DNA from: Bordetella sp. FB-8
GTDB taxonomy: Bacteria; Pseudomonadota; Gammaproteobacteria; Burkholderiales; Burkholderiaceae_B
Assembly (NCBI RefSeq): GCF_000382185.1
Contig: NZ_KB907784.1
Span: 2,496,633 to 2,560,632 of the forward strand
DNA length: 64,000 bases
Direction of reading: 5' to 3'
Below the pieces are notes generated by a model, which worked only from the letters and a program-made list of their open reading frames with translations, made no database searches and had not been told where the DNA came from. The translations under genes and the position numbers were made by a program. Of the stretch, positions 1 to 11,004 are shown in pieces. The stretch's first letter is position 1. Each line of letters starts with the position of its first letter.

Positions 1-1454
<1,454 letters not shown>

Positions 1455-1623
1455 TAACCCTTACCTTTACAGATCCTACGATCTGATCGGTGCTGCATCG
1501 CGCAGCTACCGTTCCACACAGAACATACTCTGTGCATCACATCCCCGAGGCTAATCCCCTCAACGTGTGCTTCTTCCCCCATTCGGACCGTTGGACTGAC
1601 CTCCAACCGTCCTACCCCCTTCG

Positions 1624-1736
1624 CCTGACGACCATAGCGTCTCGGTACCACCCCTTCCCTTCCCGAACAGGACCGTGAAACGAGACCGCGCCGATGATAG
1701 TGGATGTACATCTGTGAAAGTAGGTCATCGTCAGGC
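1624..1736 (+). rRNA. rrf: 5S ribosomal RNA
   Basis: A 5S-sized sequence (about 113 nt) lies 170 nt after the 23S end. Its ends pair (CCTGACGACC at the 5' end with GGTCATCGTCAGG at the 3' end), and it carries the usual ACCATAGCG and TTCCCGAACAGG type loop segments. The 23S-5S spacer (1455-1623) shows no tRNA. End positions are accurate to a few bases. Confidence 0.93.
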
Positions 1737-1747
1737 TCTTATCCCTC

Positions 1748-1780
1748 AAACGCCCCAGCTACTCACGCTGGGGCGTTTGT
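1748..1780 (+). terminator. Terminator of the rRNA operon
   Basis: AAACGCCCCAGC and GCTGGGGCGTTT form a perfect 12-bp stem around a 7-nt loop, followed by a T-rich run. It sits just after 5S and fits a Rho-independent rRNA terminator. Confidence 0.9.
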
Positions 1781-1863
1781 CTTTGTGCGGTAAGATCCTT
1801 TGAGCTGCCCCCCCAGCAGCCCACCACCCCGCGCCCTAATACCCCCTCACACGCTTATTCCAT

Positions 1864-1898
1864 AAAAAAACCCCTCCACCGAATACATCGGCAAGGGG
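1864..1898 (-). terminator. Terminator for the flavodoxin-like gene
   Basis: Read on the minus strand this is an interrupted CCCC...GGGG hairpin (with inner CCGA/TCGG pairing) followed by seven Ts. It lies about 70 nt beyond the stop of the minus-strand gene at 1966. The rest of 1781-1965 shows nothing recognisable. Confidence 0.75.
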
Positions 1899-1965
1899 CC
1901 TTCTTATCGCCACGCCTAACCCGCAAAAACAGGAAAAGCGTGCCGCGTGATTACGTGCTATGCGC

Positions 1966-2520
1966 TTATTTGGCCAGACGCTTGGCGATGGCGGCCACAC
2001 GGGCGCCGTATTGCCTGGCGGTCTCGAGGTCGCCGGAAGACATGGCATCGGCGCCGGCATCCGAAGGAGACTGGATCAGTGCGCCGACCGAAGCGCCCAG
2101 ATTATTGATGTCGCTGCGTGTGGCTGCTTGCGTATTCGCCGGGGGCAAGCCCAGGCTGACCCAGATGCCGCCGTGCTGCGAAGCCAGCGTTTGAAGCGTG
2201 ATCAGAGTGACCTGCTTGTCGCCATTGAGGCTTGCGCTGTTGGTGAATCCACCGAAGACTTTGTCCTGCCAGGCGCGCACGAACCATTTCTTTGAGGTGG
2301 CGTCGGCGAACTTCTTGAACTGCCACGGCACCGAACCCATATAGGTCGGTGAACCGAAGATGATGGCATCGGCGCCATCCAGTGAGGCCCAGCCTTCATC
2401 GCCCAGGTTGCCTTCCGCGTCGATGGCGAGCAGCTCGGCATCAGCGCCTTGAGCAACGATTTCTGCAGCGCGTTTGGTATGGCCGTAGCCGGAAAAATAA
2501 ACGACGACGGTTTTCGTCAT
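1966..2520 (-). CDS. Flavodoxin/WrbA-like NAD(P)H quinone oxidoreductase
   Basis: A 184-residue protein of the flavodoxin-like fold. The N-terminal beta strand and FMN phosphate loop are visible at residues 5-19 (VVYFSGYGHT), and the second flavin loop at 56-66 (GSPTYMGSVPW). Relatives (WrbA and related NADPH-dependent FMN reductases) bind FMN in the cytoplasm and carry out two-electron quinone reduction. It lacks some stretches typical of full-length WrbA (about 198 residues), so the subgroup is uncertain. It is monocistronic, with its own terminator downstream and ATG at 2520. Confidence 0.82.
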   Translation of the reverse strand: MTKTVVVYFSGYGHTKRAAEIVAQGADAELLAIDAEGNLGDEGWASLDGADAIIFGSPTYMGSVPWQFKKFADATSKKWFVRAWQDKVFGGFTNSASLNGDKQVTLITLQTLASQHGGIWVSLGLPPANTQAATRSDINNLGASVGALIQSPSDAGADAMSSGDLETARQYGARVAAIAKRLAK

Positions 2521-2693
2521 GAGAAACTCCTAGAGTGTTGGGAAGCCGAGAAGAAAATCGACCATGCCCAGGACTCTACGCGTCTTGCCGGTGGCCAACA
2601 ATGAGCGCGGATAGAACAGTTTGTTCAGCAACGATACGCGCAAAAAAAACGAAAACAGCGTCCAGCGGGGCTCTGAAGACAGGAAGGCCCCGA

Positions 2694-3398
2694 TCAGGCT
2701 GCGGCGGGGATGACCAGACCACGGGTTACAGCAGGACGGGCCAGGAATGCCTGAAGCACGCGTTTCACATTGGCAAAATCGTCAATGCCGACAAGCTCGC
2801 CCGCGTCGTAAAAGCCGACGAGATTGCGCACCCAAGGGAAAGTGGCCATATCGGCGATGGTATAGGTCTTGCCCATGATCCAATCCCGGTTTTCCAGATG
2901 TTGGTTTAGTACGATCAGCAGGCGCCTGGACTCGGCGACATAGCGGTCGCGTGGCCGCTTGTCTTCGAATTCCTTGCCTGCGAACTTGTTGAAAAAACCC
3001 AGTTGGCCGAACATGGGGCCGATGCCACCCATCTGGAACATAAGCCATTGCAGGGTTTCATACCGACCTGCGGTATCGGCAGGGATGAATTGTCCGGCCT
3101 TGCTCGCGAGATAAAGCAAGATCGCACCCGACTCGAATAAGCCGAATGGTTTGCCGTGGGGGCCATTGGGGTCGAGGATGGCGGGGATCTTGTTGTTAGG
3201 GTTCAGAGACAGGAATTCGGGAGACATCTGCTCGTTGGCGGCGAAATCCACGCGATGCGCCTCGTAGGGCAGCCCGGTTTCTTCCAGCATGATGGAAACC
3301 TTTACGCCGTTGGGCGTGGGCAGCGAATAGAGCTGAATGCGATCGAGATGGCGCGCGGGCCATTTGCGGGTGATGGCGAAGCGGGACAGGTCTTTCAT
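2694..3398 (-). CDS. Glutathione S-transferase family protein (YghU/YfcG-like)
   Basis: A 234-residue cytoplasmic GST. The thioredoxin-fold N-domain begins near residue 21 with YSLPTPNGVKVSIMLEE, characteristic of the Nu-class proteins YfcG and YghU. The cis-proline motif NNKIPAI lies at 68-74 and the glutathione-binding ESGAI at 89-93. The helical C-domain follows. Nu-class enzymes act as disulfide reductases and have weak GSH peroxidase activity, so that is the likely role. An in-frame ATG at 3398 is used. No partner gene is apparent. Confidence 0.88.
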   Translation of the reverse strand: MKDLSRFAITRKWPARHLDRIQLYSLPTPNGVKVSIMLEETGLPYEAHRVDFAANEQMSPEFLSLNPNNKIPAILDPNGPHGKPFGLFESGAILLYLASKAGQFIPADTAGRYETLQWLMFQMGGIGPMFGQLGFFNKFAGKEFEDKRPRDRYVAESRRLLIVLNQHLENRDWIMGKTYTIADMATFPWVRNLVGFYDAGELVGIDDFANVKRVLQAFLARPAVTRGLVIPAAA

Positions 3399-3470
3399 GG
3401 GATCGGGCGTCCGTAAGTGGAATGGATGCGAGGGGCGAGCCTGTACAAGCGGCTCGTGTGGCGAATCATC

Positions 3471-3875
3471 TTATGCCGGGAATTCGCCGTCGACATAGAA
3501 CCAGCGCCCGTTCAGGCGCACGAAGCGGCTGACTTCATGCAGTCGTGCCGCCCGGCCGGCGTCACGTCTGCGCGCTACGAATTCGACTGTGACGTGATCG
3601 GGGTCTTGCTGGATATGGCTGACGACACGCAAGCCCAGCCATTTTATGCCCCGCGGATTGGGATCGAGCGCGAGAGGCCGGGTATCGGGATGCCAGGTCT
3701 GCAGCAGGTAGTCGAGCCTGTCTTGTACGAAAGCGGCATAGCGTGAGCGCATTAGCGCTTCGGCAGTCGGGGCCTGCAGAGACTGCTTGCCCTCGTGCCA
3801 GCGGCTGCAGCAGGCGGAGTACGCCACGCCAGTGCCGCAAGGACATGCGGCGGCAGTTCCGGCACGATGGCTCAT
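3471..3875 (-). CDS. YchJ-family (UPF0225) protein with SEC-C motif
   Basis: A 134-residue protein whose N-terminus carries a metal-binding SEC-C-type cysteine cluster (CPCGTG at 11-16, ACC at 21-23). The body, with MRSRYAAF and YLLQTWHP, matches the YchJ/UPF0225 family, whose fold is NTF2-like. The molecular function of the family is not established. Its ATG overlaps the stop of the upstream acetyltransferase gene (ATGA at 3872-3875), indicating translational coupling. Confidence 0.85.
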   Translation of the reverse strand: MSHRAGTAAACPCGTGVAYSACCSRWHEGKQSLQAPTAEALMRSRYAAFVQDRLDYLLQTWHPDTRPLALDPNPRGIKWLGLRVVSHIQQDPDHVTVEFVARRRDAGRAARLHEVSRFVRLNGRWFYVDGEFPA

Positions 3876-4144
3876 CCGAGCAGGTCGGCGTATTCGGGAT
3901 GGCGCCGGATGTAGGCTTGGGCGTAGGAACAGTGCGGTAGCACCTGCCAGCCGCGACCGCGTGCGGTGTCGAGCGCGATGCGGGTAAGATCGGCGGCGAT
4001 GCCGCGACCGCCGACCTGGGGCGGAACGCCGGTGTGCAGAATGGTCATGCGCAGGCCGTCTACGCGGTAGTCGAGCTCACAGCAATAGCCGTCGACGGTG
4101 CAGGTGAATCGTCCTTGGGTCTGGTCATGGCTGATGTCGGTCAT
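3872..4144 (-). CDS. Small GNAT-type N-acetyltransferase (YjdJ-like)
   Basis: A 90-residue single-domain protein of the short GCN5-related class. The acetyl-CoA pyrophosphate loop region reads VPPQVGGRGIAADL (40-53), and the family's C-terminal pattern P-x-C-x-Y...HPEY lies at 70-85. Substrates of this short class are unknown. It is the first gene of a two-gene unit with the YchJ-like gene, whose start overlaps its stop. Confidence 0.82.
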   Translation of the reverse strand: MTDISHDQTQGRFTCTVDGYCCELDYRVDGLRMTILHTGVPPQVGGRGIAADLTRIALDTARGRGWQVLPHCSYAQAYIRRHPEYADLLG

Positions 4145-4181
4145 GCTCTGGCCTCACGTGGGTTGCGAGTTTTCGTCCGGT

Positions 4182-4574
4182 TTACTGTCCCAGCGACAAC
4201 ACGCTCCAGAGCGCGATCATGTCGACCAGACCCAGCCAGCAGGCGGTCCAAAAACTGTAGATTAGCCATTTAACGCCCCTGGGAACCTGGGCAGGGTCGA
4301 TGTGGGAAAGCAGATAGTTCGCTTGCCCAATCACCCAGAAACGGCTTTTGGGAGCCGCCAGGTGCAGGTAGTAGTCGAGGATGATGGTGGCGCGGATGGT
4401 AAGGGGCAACTGCCGGAACGGTTTGTACTGCAGGTACGGGTGCTGCATGACGGCGTTCACCTGCTCGTGTCTGACGTAGAACAGGAGCAGGCCGCTGATT
4501 AACAGGACGGCAAAGCACAGTACGAAGATGCCGAAGGTGAACTGAAAGAGAGGGACGAAGGCCGGATTGTGCAT
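4182..4574 (-). CDS. Small membrane protein of unknown function
   Basis: A 130-residue protein with two clear hydrophobic segments, about residues 7-32 and 103-125. They are separated by a polar, tyrosine-rich loop (HPYLQYKPFRQLP). I do not recognise a family. It starts 3 nt after the proA stop in the same direction, so it may be co-transcribed with proA. The topology suggests an inner-membrane protein with a roughly 70-residue soluble loop. Confidence 0.72.
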   Translation of the reverse strand: MHNPAFVPLFQFTFGIFVLCFAVLLISGLLLFYVRHEQVNAVMQHPYLQYKPFRQLPLTIRATIILDYYLHLAAPKSRFWVIGQANYLLSHIDPAQVPRGVKWLIYSFWTACWLGLVDMIALWSVLSLGQ

Positions 4575-4577
4575 GGC

Positions 4578-5837
4578 TCATTCCCGGGTCTGGCCGTCAC
4601 CGTCGAGCACCCACTTCAGCGTGGTGAGTCCTTCGAGGCCCACAGGGCCGCGCGCGTGCAGCCGGTTGGTGGAAATGCCGATTTCCGCGCCCAGGCCGTA
4701 TTCGAAGCCGTCGGCAAAGCAGGTGGGCAGGTTGACATAGACCGAACTGGAATCGACCTCGCGTTGGAAGCGCCGGGCCGCTGCCAGGTTTTCGGTGACG
4801 ATGGAATCCGTGTGGCCCGAACCCCATCGTGCGATGTGCGCCATGGCCTGGTCTATGTCGTCGACCACTTTGATGGCAAGTATGGGGGCCAGGTATTCGG
4901 CGCCCCAGTCTTCTTCGGTAGCGGCAATGGCGTAAGGTAGAAGAGCCTGCGTGCGCGCGCAGCCGCGCAACTGGACGCCACGATCGTGCAGGGCCTTGCC
5001 AAGCCTGGGCAATATGGCCGCTGCCGCGCCAGCGTGCACCAGCAGGGTTTCCATAGCGCCGCAGATGCCGTAGCGGTAGGTCTTGGCGTTGAAGGCAACT
5101 TCATGCGCCTTGTCGCAGTCGGCCGCCTCGTCGATATAGACGTGGCAGTTGCCGTCCAGGTGCTTGATCAGAGGCACGCGGGCTTCCTGGGCCAGCCTGG
5201 CGATGAGACCCTTGCCGCCGCGCGGGACGATCACGTCGACATGCTCGGTCATGGTGACCAGTGCTCCGACTGCGGCGCGGTCGCTGGTTTCCACAACCTG
5301 GACGGATTCGGGCGGCAGGTCGGCCTTGGCCAGGCCCAGTCTGACCGCCTTGGCCAGGACCAGGTTGGAGCGCAGCGCTTCGCGGCCGCCGCGCAGGATC
5401 GCCGCGTTGCCCGATTTTAGGCATAGGGCCGCGGCATCGATGGTGACGTTGGGACGCGATTCGTAGATGATGCCGATGACGCCCAGCGGTACGCGCATCT
5501 GCGCCACGCGCATCCCGTTGGGACGCAGCGTCGAGGCCGTGATGCTGCCTACGGGGTCGGGCAGCGCAGCAATCTGGCGCAGGCCTTCCTGCATCTGACC
5601 GATGTGGCGATCGGACAGCGCTAGGCGGTCGAGCAGGGCGGCATCGAGGCCGTCGCGCTTGGCGTCGGCCACGTCTTCGGCGTTAGCTGCGTACAAGGCG
5701 TCGCGGTGCTCGGCAATGGCGTCGGCCATGGCCAGCAAGGCGCTGTTCTTCTGGTCGGTGCGGGCGAGCATGGTGCGGCGCGACGCGGTTCGCGCCCGCT
5801 GGCCCATGGCTAGCATGGATTGTTCGATGGTACTCAT
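4578..5837 (-). CDS. proA: Gamma-glutamyl phosphate reductase
   Basis: A 419-residue enzyme that reduces gamma-glutamyl phosphate to glutamate semialdehyde with NADPH, the second step of proline synthesis. The aldehyde-dehydrogenase fold is evident: the conserved [16 protein letters not shown] block (252-267) holds the catalytic cysteine at 259, and [15 protein letters not shown] at 140-154 is the cofactor-site signature. Length is normal. proB is not adjacent. It lies downstream of holA in the leuS-lptE-holA-proA order typical of this family of bacteria. Confidence 0.97.
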   Translation of the reverse strand: MSTIEQSMLAMGQRARTASRRTMLARTDQKNSALLAMADAIAEHRDALYAANAEDVADAKRDGLDAALLDRLALSDRHIGQMQEGLRQIAALPDPVGSITASTLRPNGMRVAQMRVPLGVIGIIYESRPNVTIDAAALCLKSGNAAILRGGREALRSNLVLAKAVRLGLAKADLPPESVQVVETSDRAAVGALVTMTEHVDVIVPRGGKGLIARLAQEARVPLIKHLDGNCHVYIDEAADCDKAHEVAFNAKTYRYGICGAMETLLVHAGAAAAILPRLGKALHDRGVQLRGCARTQALLPYAIAATEEDWGAEYLAPILAIKVVDDIDQAMAHIARWGSGHTDSIVTENLAAARRFQREVDSSSVYVNLPTCFADGFEYGLGAEIGISTNRLHARGPVGLEGLTTLKWVLDGDGQTRE

Positions 5838-5918
5838 GGGCGTGAGTTTAGCTGGTGTTACGGCGTCGAGTTTCCGAGCCGCCGAGGCCTTGAGAACCGA
5901 AACACAAGCAGATGCGAA

Positions 5919-6974
5919 TCAGCCGCGGTTGCCTGCCGCGGCGACGCGCAAGGCCAGGCGGGCCATTTCTTCCCACGCGTTCGACAGCCTGCCTGCGGTG
6001 GGCAGACCCTTGATGAGGCGGTCCACGTCGTGGGCATGCTGGACGGCTGCAGGCCAGGACTTTGGCGGCACGCGCGCAAGCGCCTGCATCGCCAGGCGCT
6101 CGTGATTGCCGAAGATGCGCAGGCGGCGCATGAGTCCGCCCAGGTCCTGCCCCTGCTGGCGGGCATCGGCCAGGCGCGACAGCAGGCGGATTTCCTCGCC
6201 GACGGCCCACAGCACCAGCGGTTCGGCCTCGCCCTCGGCGCGCAGACCTTCGATCATGCGCAGGGTGCGCACGCTGTCACCGGCCAGCATGGCGTCGCGC
6301 AGACCGAAGACATCGTAGCGAGCCACGTTGAGCACGGCGCGTTCCACGTCTTCGGACGAAAGTTCGCCCTCCGGATAGAGCAGGCCGAGCTTCTGGATTT
6401 CCTGGTGCGCGGCCAGAAGATTGCCTTCGACCTTGTCGGCCATCCATTCCAGCACGGCCTTGTCGGCGCGCTGGTTCTGGCGCGCCAGGCGAGCGCCTAT
6501 CCACGCAGGCAACCGCGGGCGGTCTATGGTGGCGACGTCGACCATGACGCTGCTTGCGGTCAGGGCCAGGGCCCATTTACTGTTGCGGGTTTCCTTGTCC
6601 AGCCGGGGCAGTGCGATGATGACCAGGACGTCGGGGTTGGGTTGGGCGCGGGCTTGCTCGGCCAGGCGCATCAGGGTTTCGGCGCCGGTTCTGCCCGGCT
6701 TGCCGCTATCGAGCTTGATCTCCAGCAGGCTGCGATCGCCGAACAGCGAGATGGTCTGCGTCGCGGCCAGCGCCGCGCTCCAGTCGCTGCGCGCGTCCAT
6801 GACCAGCGAGGTGCGTTCCGAATAGCCGGCCTGGCGGGCGGCGGCGCGTAAGGCGTCGATGGCTTCGATGACTAGGAGCGGCTCGTCTCCCGATACCATA
6901 TACAGCGGCGCCAGAGTCTGACCGGCGCGTGTCAGATGACCGGCCAGACTGTTGGCGTCCAGGGCTGTCGCCAT
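5919..6974 (-). CDS. holA: DNA polymerase III subunit delta
   Basis: A 351-residue clamp-loader subunit that opens the beta clamp. The N-terminal AAA+-like region contains PLYMVSGDEPLLVIEAIDAL, typical of HolA, followed by the helical domain with VEGNLLAAHQEIQKL and the C-terminal collar. The start is 1 nt beyond the lptE stop (stop at 6976-6978, ATG at 6972-6974), so the two genes are coupled. The leuS-lptE-holA order is widely conserved in proteobacteria. Confidence 0.95.
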   Translation of the reverse strand: MATALDANSLAGHLTRAGQTLAPLYMVSGDEPLLVIEAIDALRAAARQAGYSERTSLVMDARSDWSAALAATQTISLFGDRSLLEIKLDSGKPGRTGAETLMRLAEQARAQPNPDVLVIIALPRLDKETRNSKWALALTASSVMVDVATIDRPRLPAWIGARLARQNQRADKAVLEWMADKVEGNLLAAHQEIQKLGLLYPEGELSSEDVERAVLNVARYDVFGLRDAMLAGDSVRTLRMIEGLRAEGEAEPLVLWAVGEEIRLLSRLADARQQGQDLGGLMRRLRIFGNHERLAMQALARVPPKSWPAAVQHAHDVDRLIKGLPTAGRLSNAWEEMARLALRVAAAGNRG

Positions 6975-6975
6975 G

Positions 6976-7638
6976 TCAGCGGGGCGCGCCGTCCAGCAGG
7001 GTGGGGGGATTGGCCCAACCGGGAGGCATGCTTTGGACAGGCGGAACTTTGTTCACGTCGTACACGGGATGATTGGGGTTGATCTCGCCACGCTCCAGAC
7101 GCGCATAGCTTTCGCGTACATCCGGGGCAGCAAGACGGCGCAGGATGCGGTTGATAAGCGATTGCTCCATTGAGTCGTAAAGCGAGTTGATCAGGCTGTT
7201 CAAGGCCTGGGAGGCGCTGGTGTTGTAGGGCAGCTCGCGATAGGTGGTGAACGTGGTGTCGGGCAGGATGGTATTGCCCTTGGAATCGATCACGCGGAAG
7301 GTAAAGCGTATGCCCAGTTCGTATTCCTCGACCTGCCCTTGGGCATTGAGAGTCGTATCGTTGATCAGGCGCTGGTTGGCGACCTGCTGCATCAGGACCT
7401 GGGCTTGCTTGGGTGTCTCGACCAGTTGCGTATTGGGCGATGCGGCCCGCAGGGCGCGCCGTAGATTGGCGCCGAAGTGGGTGTTGTGGGGCACCCCGAC
7501 ATACAGCGTGTTGAACGGCAGGGGGGTTTCGCCGCGCAGGTGAAAGCCACAGCCGCCCAGCAGGGCGAGTAGCGCCAGGCCCGCGGCGGATAGAAACCAG
7601 CAGGAGCGCGTGCGCAAGCTCAGCCAGACATGATTCAT
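6976..7638 (-). CDS. lptE: LPS-assembly lipoprotein LptE
   Basis: A 220-residue outer-membrane lipoprotein that plugs the LptD barrel and helps deliver LPS to the surface. I chose the ATG at 7638, not the longer upstream frame. It gives a proper type II signal peptide with the lipobox LGGC at 27-30, and it starts just after the leuS stop at 7649. The mature part begins GFHLRG, the hallmark of LptE. The proline-rich tail after about residue 195 looks unstructured. Confidence 0.93.
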   Translation of the reverse strand: MNHVWLSLRTRSCWFLSAAGLALLALLGGCGFHLRGETPLPFNTLYVGVPHNTHFGANLRRALRAASPNTQLVETPKQAQVLMQQVANQRLINDTTLNAQGQVEEYELGIRFTFRVIDSKGNTILPDTTFTTYRELPYNTSASQALNSLINSLYDSMEQSLINRILRRLAAPDVRESYARLERGEINPNHPVYDVNKVPPVQSMPPGWANPPTLLDGAPR

Positions 7639-7648
7639 TGCGTGATCC

Positions 7649-10306
7649 TCAAGCGACGACGTTGACCAGTTTGCCCGGCACCACGATGACCCGTTTGGCC
7701 GGACGGCCATCGAGGAAGCGGGCTGCGTCGGGATGGGCTGCCGCCTGCTGCTCGATGTCTTCTTTGGATGCCTTGGCCGACACGCGCAGCGAACCGCGCA
7801 GTTTGCCGTTGACCTGCAGCATGAGCTCGATCTCGTCGGACACTAGCGCGGCTTCGTCGACATGCGGCCAGGGGGCATCGAGCAGATCGCCCAGTTCGTG
7901 GGCATAGCCCAGGTCGCGCCAGAGTTGCCAAGTGATGTGCGGTACCACCGGATAGAGCACACGCAGCAGGATGCCGAGGGTTTCGGCCAGGGCTGCGTCC
8001 GCCGCCGTACCTTCGGGCAGCTTGGCCGACTCGATGGCGTTGAGCATTTTCATGCAGGCCGACACCACGGTGTTGTACTGGATGCGTTGGTAGTCGTAGT
8101 CGGCTTGCTTGAGCAGGCCGTAAATCTCGCGCCGCAGATTCTTGACCGAGGCGTGGGCCTGGGGCCAGTCGTAGCCGACGGCCATGCCGCGGGCCACGGC
8201 TTCGCGCTGGGCGTGGGCCAGCGACCACAGGCGGCGCAGGAAGCGGTGAGCGCCTTCCACACCAGAGTCGGACCATTCCAGGGTCTGCTCAGGGGGGCTG
8301 GCGAACATGACGAACAGACGGGCCGTGTCCGCGCCCTGGGTGTCGATCAAGGATTGCGGATCGACGCCGTTGTTCTTGGACTTGGACATCGTGCCCACGC
8401 CGCCATAGTCCACCGTCGAGCCGTCGGCCTTGAGCTTGGCGCCCAGGATGACGCCCTTGGCGTCGTAGACGTTCTCGACCTCCTCGGGCCAGAAATACTC
8501 GATGCCGCCCTTGGCATTGCGGCGCGAATAAATATGGTTGAGCACCATGCCCTGACACAGCAGCTTGGTGAAGGGTTCGTCGAACTTGATCATGCCCATG
8601 TCGCGCATGACCTTGGTCCAGAAGCGCGCGTATAGCAGATGCAGCACTGCGTGCTCGATGCCGCCGATGTACTGGTCCATGGGCATCCAGTAGTCGTTGC
8701 GGGCATCGACCATGGCGCCGTCGTTGGTGGGCGAGGTATAGCGCATGAAGTACCAAGACGAATCCACGAAGGTGTCCATGGTGTCGGTTTCACGGCGCGA
8801 AGGCTTGCCGCACTTGGGGCAGGCGCACGACAGGAAGGCTTCGTTCTTGGCAAGCGGGTTGCCGCTGCCGTCGGGGATGAGGTCTTCGGGCAGGACCACA
8901 GGAAGGTCTTTTTCGGGTACCGGCACAGGGCCGCAGTCGGCGCAGTGGATGATGGGAATGGGCGTGCCCCAATAGCGCTGGCGCGAGATGCCCCAGTCTC
9001 GCAGGCGCCAGGTGGTCTGCTTTTCGCCCAGGCCCATGGCCGACAAATCGGCCGCCACGGAATCGACCGCCAGCTTGTGCGTGAGGCCGTCGTACTTGCC
9101 GGAGTGGATGGTCGTGCAGACCTGTTTGTCGCCGTACCATTCCTGCCAGGCATCATCGGAATAGGTCTTGCCTTCGACGGCCACGACCTGCTTGATGGGC
9201 AGCGCATATTTGCGGGCGAAGGCGAAGTCGCGCTCGTCGTGCGCCGGCACGCCCATCACCGCACCGTCGCCGTAGCTGATGAGCACGTAGTTGCCTACCC
9301 ACACCGGGATCTGTTCGCCGGTGATGGGATGGGTGACCGACAGCCCGATGGGCAGGCCGGTTTTCTCGCGGGTGGCCAACTCGGCTTCGGTGGTGCCGCC
9401 TTGCTTGCATTCCTCGATGAAGTTGGCAATCTTGGCGTCGGACTGCGCGGCATGCGTGGCCAGTGGATGTTCCGGCGCCACGGCGCAGAAGGTAACACCC
9501 ATGATGGTGTCGGCGCGAGTGGTGAAGACGTAAAGCCTGCCGTCCTGGATGAGATTGCCGTGCGCATCCTTGATCTGATGGGGAAAAGCGAAGCGCAGTC
9601 CTTCGGACTTGCCGATCCAGTTTTCCTGCATGATGCGCACGCGCTCGGGCCATCCGGTCAGGCCCGTCCGTACCTCGCGTAGCAGTTCTTCGGCATAGTC
9701 GGTGATGCGCAGGTAATAGCCCGGGATTTCGCGCTTTTCGACCAGAGCGCCGGAGCGCCAGCCGCGGCCGTCGATGACCTGTTCGTTGGCGAGCACGGTC
9801 TGGTCGACTGGATCCCAGTTGACGGTCTGGGTCTTGCGGTAGGCGATGCCCTTTTCGAGCATTTTGAGAAACAACCACTGGTTCCACTTGTAGTACTTGG
9901 GATCGCATGCGCACATCTCGCGCGACCAATCGATCGCCAGGCCCATCGCCAGCATCTGCTTTTTCATGTAGGCGATGTTGTCGTAGGTCCACTGGGCGGG
10001 CGGCACCTTGGACTTGATGGCGGCGTTCTCGGCGGGCATGCCGAAGGCGTCCCAGCCCATGGGCATGAGCACGTTGTAGCCACGCATGCGCAACTGGCGC
10101 GTCATCATGTCGTTGATGGTGTAGTTGCGTACATGGCCCATGTGCAGCTTGCCGCTGGGGTAGGGCAGCATCGAGCACGCGTAGAACTTGGGCTTCTCGG
10201 AGCCGTCGGGGTTCTTGGCGTGTTCGGTGACGAGGTAGGCATTGCGGGCCTGCCAGTCTTGCTGGGCGACGGCTTCGACGGTGGTGGGCTGGTAGCGATC
10301 CTGCAT
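7649..10306 (-). CDS. leuS: Leucyl-tRNA synthetase
   Basis: An 885-residue class Ia synthetase charging tRNA-Leu. The HIGH motif appears as HMGH at 55-58 after MLPYPSGKL, and the KMSKS loop as TMSKS near residue 640. An editing (CP1) domain with the conserved threonine-rich [13 protein letters not shown] lies between them. A cysteine pair, CACPKCG near 500, suggests the zinc module. Length is normal. It heads the leuS-lptE-holA-proA operon. Confidence 0.98.
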   Translation of the reverse strand: MQDRYQPTTVEAVAQQDWQARNAYLVTEHAKNPDGSEKPKFYACSMLPYPSGKLHMGHVRNYTINDMMTRQLRMRGYNVLMPMGWDAFGMPAENAAIKSKVPPAQWTYDNIAYMKKQMLAMGLAIDWSREMCACDPKYYKWNQWLFLKMLEKGIAYRKTQTVNWDPVDQTVLANEQVIDGRGWRSGALVEKREIPGYYLRITDYAEELLREVRTGLTGWPERVRIMQENWIGKSEGLRFAFPHQIKDAHGNLIQDGRLYVFTTRADTIMGVTFCAVAPEHPLATHAAQSDAKIANFIEECKQGGTTEAELATREKTGLPIGLSVTHPITGEQIPVWVGNYVLISYGDGAVMGVPAHDERDFAFARKYALPIKQVVAVEGKTYSDDAWQEWYGDKQVCTTIHSGKYDGLTHKLAVDSVAADLSAMGLGEKQTTWRLRDWGISRQRYWGTPIPIIHCADCGPVPVPEKDLPVVLPEDLIPDGSGNPLAKNEAFLSCACPKCGKPSRRETDTMDTFVDSSWYFMRYTSPTNDGAMVDARNDYWMPMDQYIGGIEHAVLHLLYARFWTKVMRDMGMIKFDEPFTKLLCQGMVLNHIYSRRNAKGGIEYFWPEEVENVYDAKGVILGAKLKADGSTVDYGGVGTMSKSKNNGVDPQSLIDTQGADTARLFVMFASPPEQTLEWSDSGVEGAHRFLRRLWSLAHAQREAVARGMAVGYDWPQAHASVKNLRREIYGLLKQADYDYQRIQYNTVVSACMKMLNAIESAKLPEGTAADAALAETLGILLRVLYPVVPHITWQLWRDLGYAHELGDLLDAPWPHVDEAALVSDEIELMLQVNGKLRGSLRVSAKASKEDIEQQAAAHPDAARFLDGRPAKRVIVVPGKLVNVVA

Positions 10307-10383
10307 GGAATCTGTATCGTGTTTGATTCGGTAAACCTTAGATTATAGAGGGGTTGCCCGCATGGTCAGTCCGTATCCTCTAA

Positions 10384-10413
10384 ACAAAAAAACCCGCCAC
10401 GAGGGCGGGTTTC
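10384..10413 (-). terminator. Terminator of the HU-like gene
   Basis: AACCCGCC and GGCGGGTT form an 8-bp stem with a short loop. On the minus strand it is followed by a T run. It ends the minus-strand HU-like gene before the leuS promoter region. Confidence 0.88.
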
Positions 10414-10437
10414 GACTGGGCGGGAACGCTGCGCGGT

Positions 10438-10854
10438 TTACTGCGCGGCGTCTTTCATTTTCTTGAGCGGGCGGATTTTGACCTTGACCGAAGCGGGCTT
10501 GGCCGGGAACCAGCGCTCCTGTCCGGTGAAGGGGTCCTTGCCAAAGCGCTTGGGCTTGGCGGGGACCTTCTGCACGACGGCCTTGAACAGGCCGGGCAGC
10601 GTGAAGGAGCCAGCGCCCTTCTTGTCGACCGAACCCAGCACGGCAGTTTCGAGACCAGCCAGCACGGCCTTGACCGCCTTGGCTTCAACGCCGGTGTTCT
10701 CAACCAGGTGCGCGACCAGCTGCGACTTGTTCAGGGCGGTCTTGATGGGACCGGCGGCCTTCTTGGCGGCGGGAGCGGCTTTCTTGGCTACGGGCTTCGC
10801 AGCTTTCTTGACTGTCTTGCTGACTTTTTTGGCGGGGGCTTTTTTGGTTGCCAT
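10438..10854 (-). CDS. HU-family DNA-binding protein with Lys/Ala-rich N-terminal tail
   Basis: A 138-residue nucleoid protein. Residues 2-40 are a histone-H1-like tail built of KKA/AKK/PAKKAA units. From about 41 (KTALNKSQLVAHLVENTGV) an HU/IHF-type domain follows, with GAGSFTLPGLFKAVVQ and a DNA-binding arm containing RFGKDPFTGQE. The ATG at 10854 is chosen because the upstream extension lacks tail composition. HU-like proteins with such tails occur in Bordetella and relatives. It is monocistronic with its own terminator. Likely role: DNA compaction and modulation of gene expression. Confidence 0.9.
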   Translation of the reverse strand: MATKKAPAKKVSKTVKKAAKPVAKKAAPAAKKAAGPIKTALNKSQLVAHLVENTGVEAKAVKAVLAGLETAVLGSVDKKGAGSFTLPGLFKAVVQKVPAKPKRFGKDPFTGQERWFPAKPASVKVKIRPLKKMKDAAQ

Positions 10855-11004
10855 GATCCAATCCATGAAAAGGGTGAGGATGAGACCGCACAGCGCTTGC
10901 AAGGAACCACTTGTCAATGGGTCTTTGCCAGCACGGGCTGCCTAGCGCCCGATGATAGCGGAACTCGCGGTGAAAGCGTGCATTTGCGCGCTCCTGGCGC
11001 GTAT

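Noticed and set aside
1455..1623. tRNA in the 23S-5S spacer
   Set aside because: No cloverleaf, TTC-loop or CCA-type end could be folded.
2521..2693. Small gene between the flavodoxin-like and GST genes
   Set aside because: The plus-strand frame there has no ribosome-binding site and overlaps the GST gene antisense.
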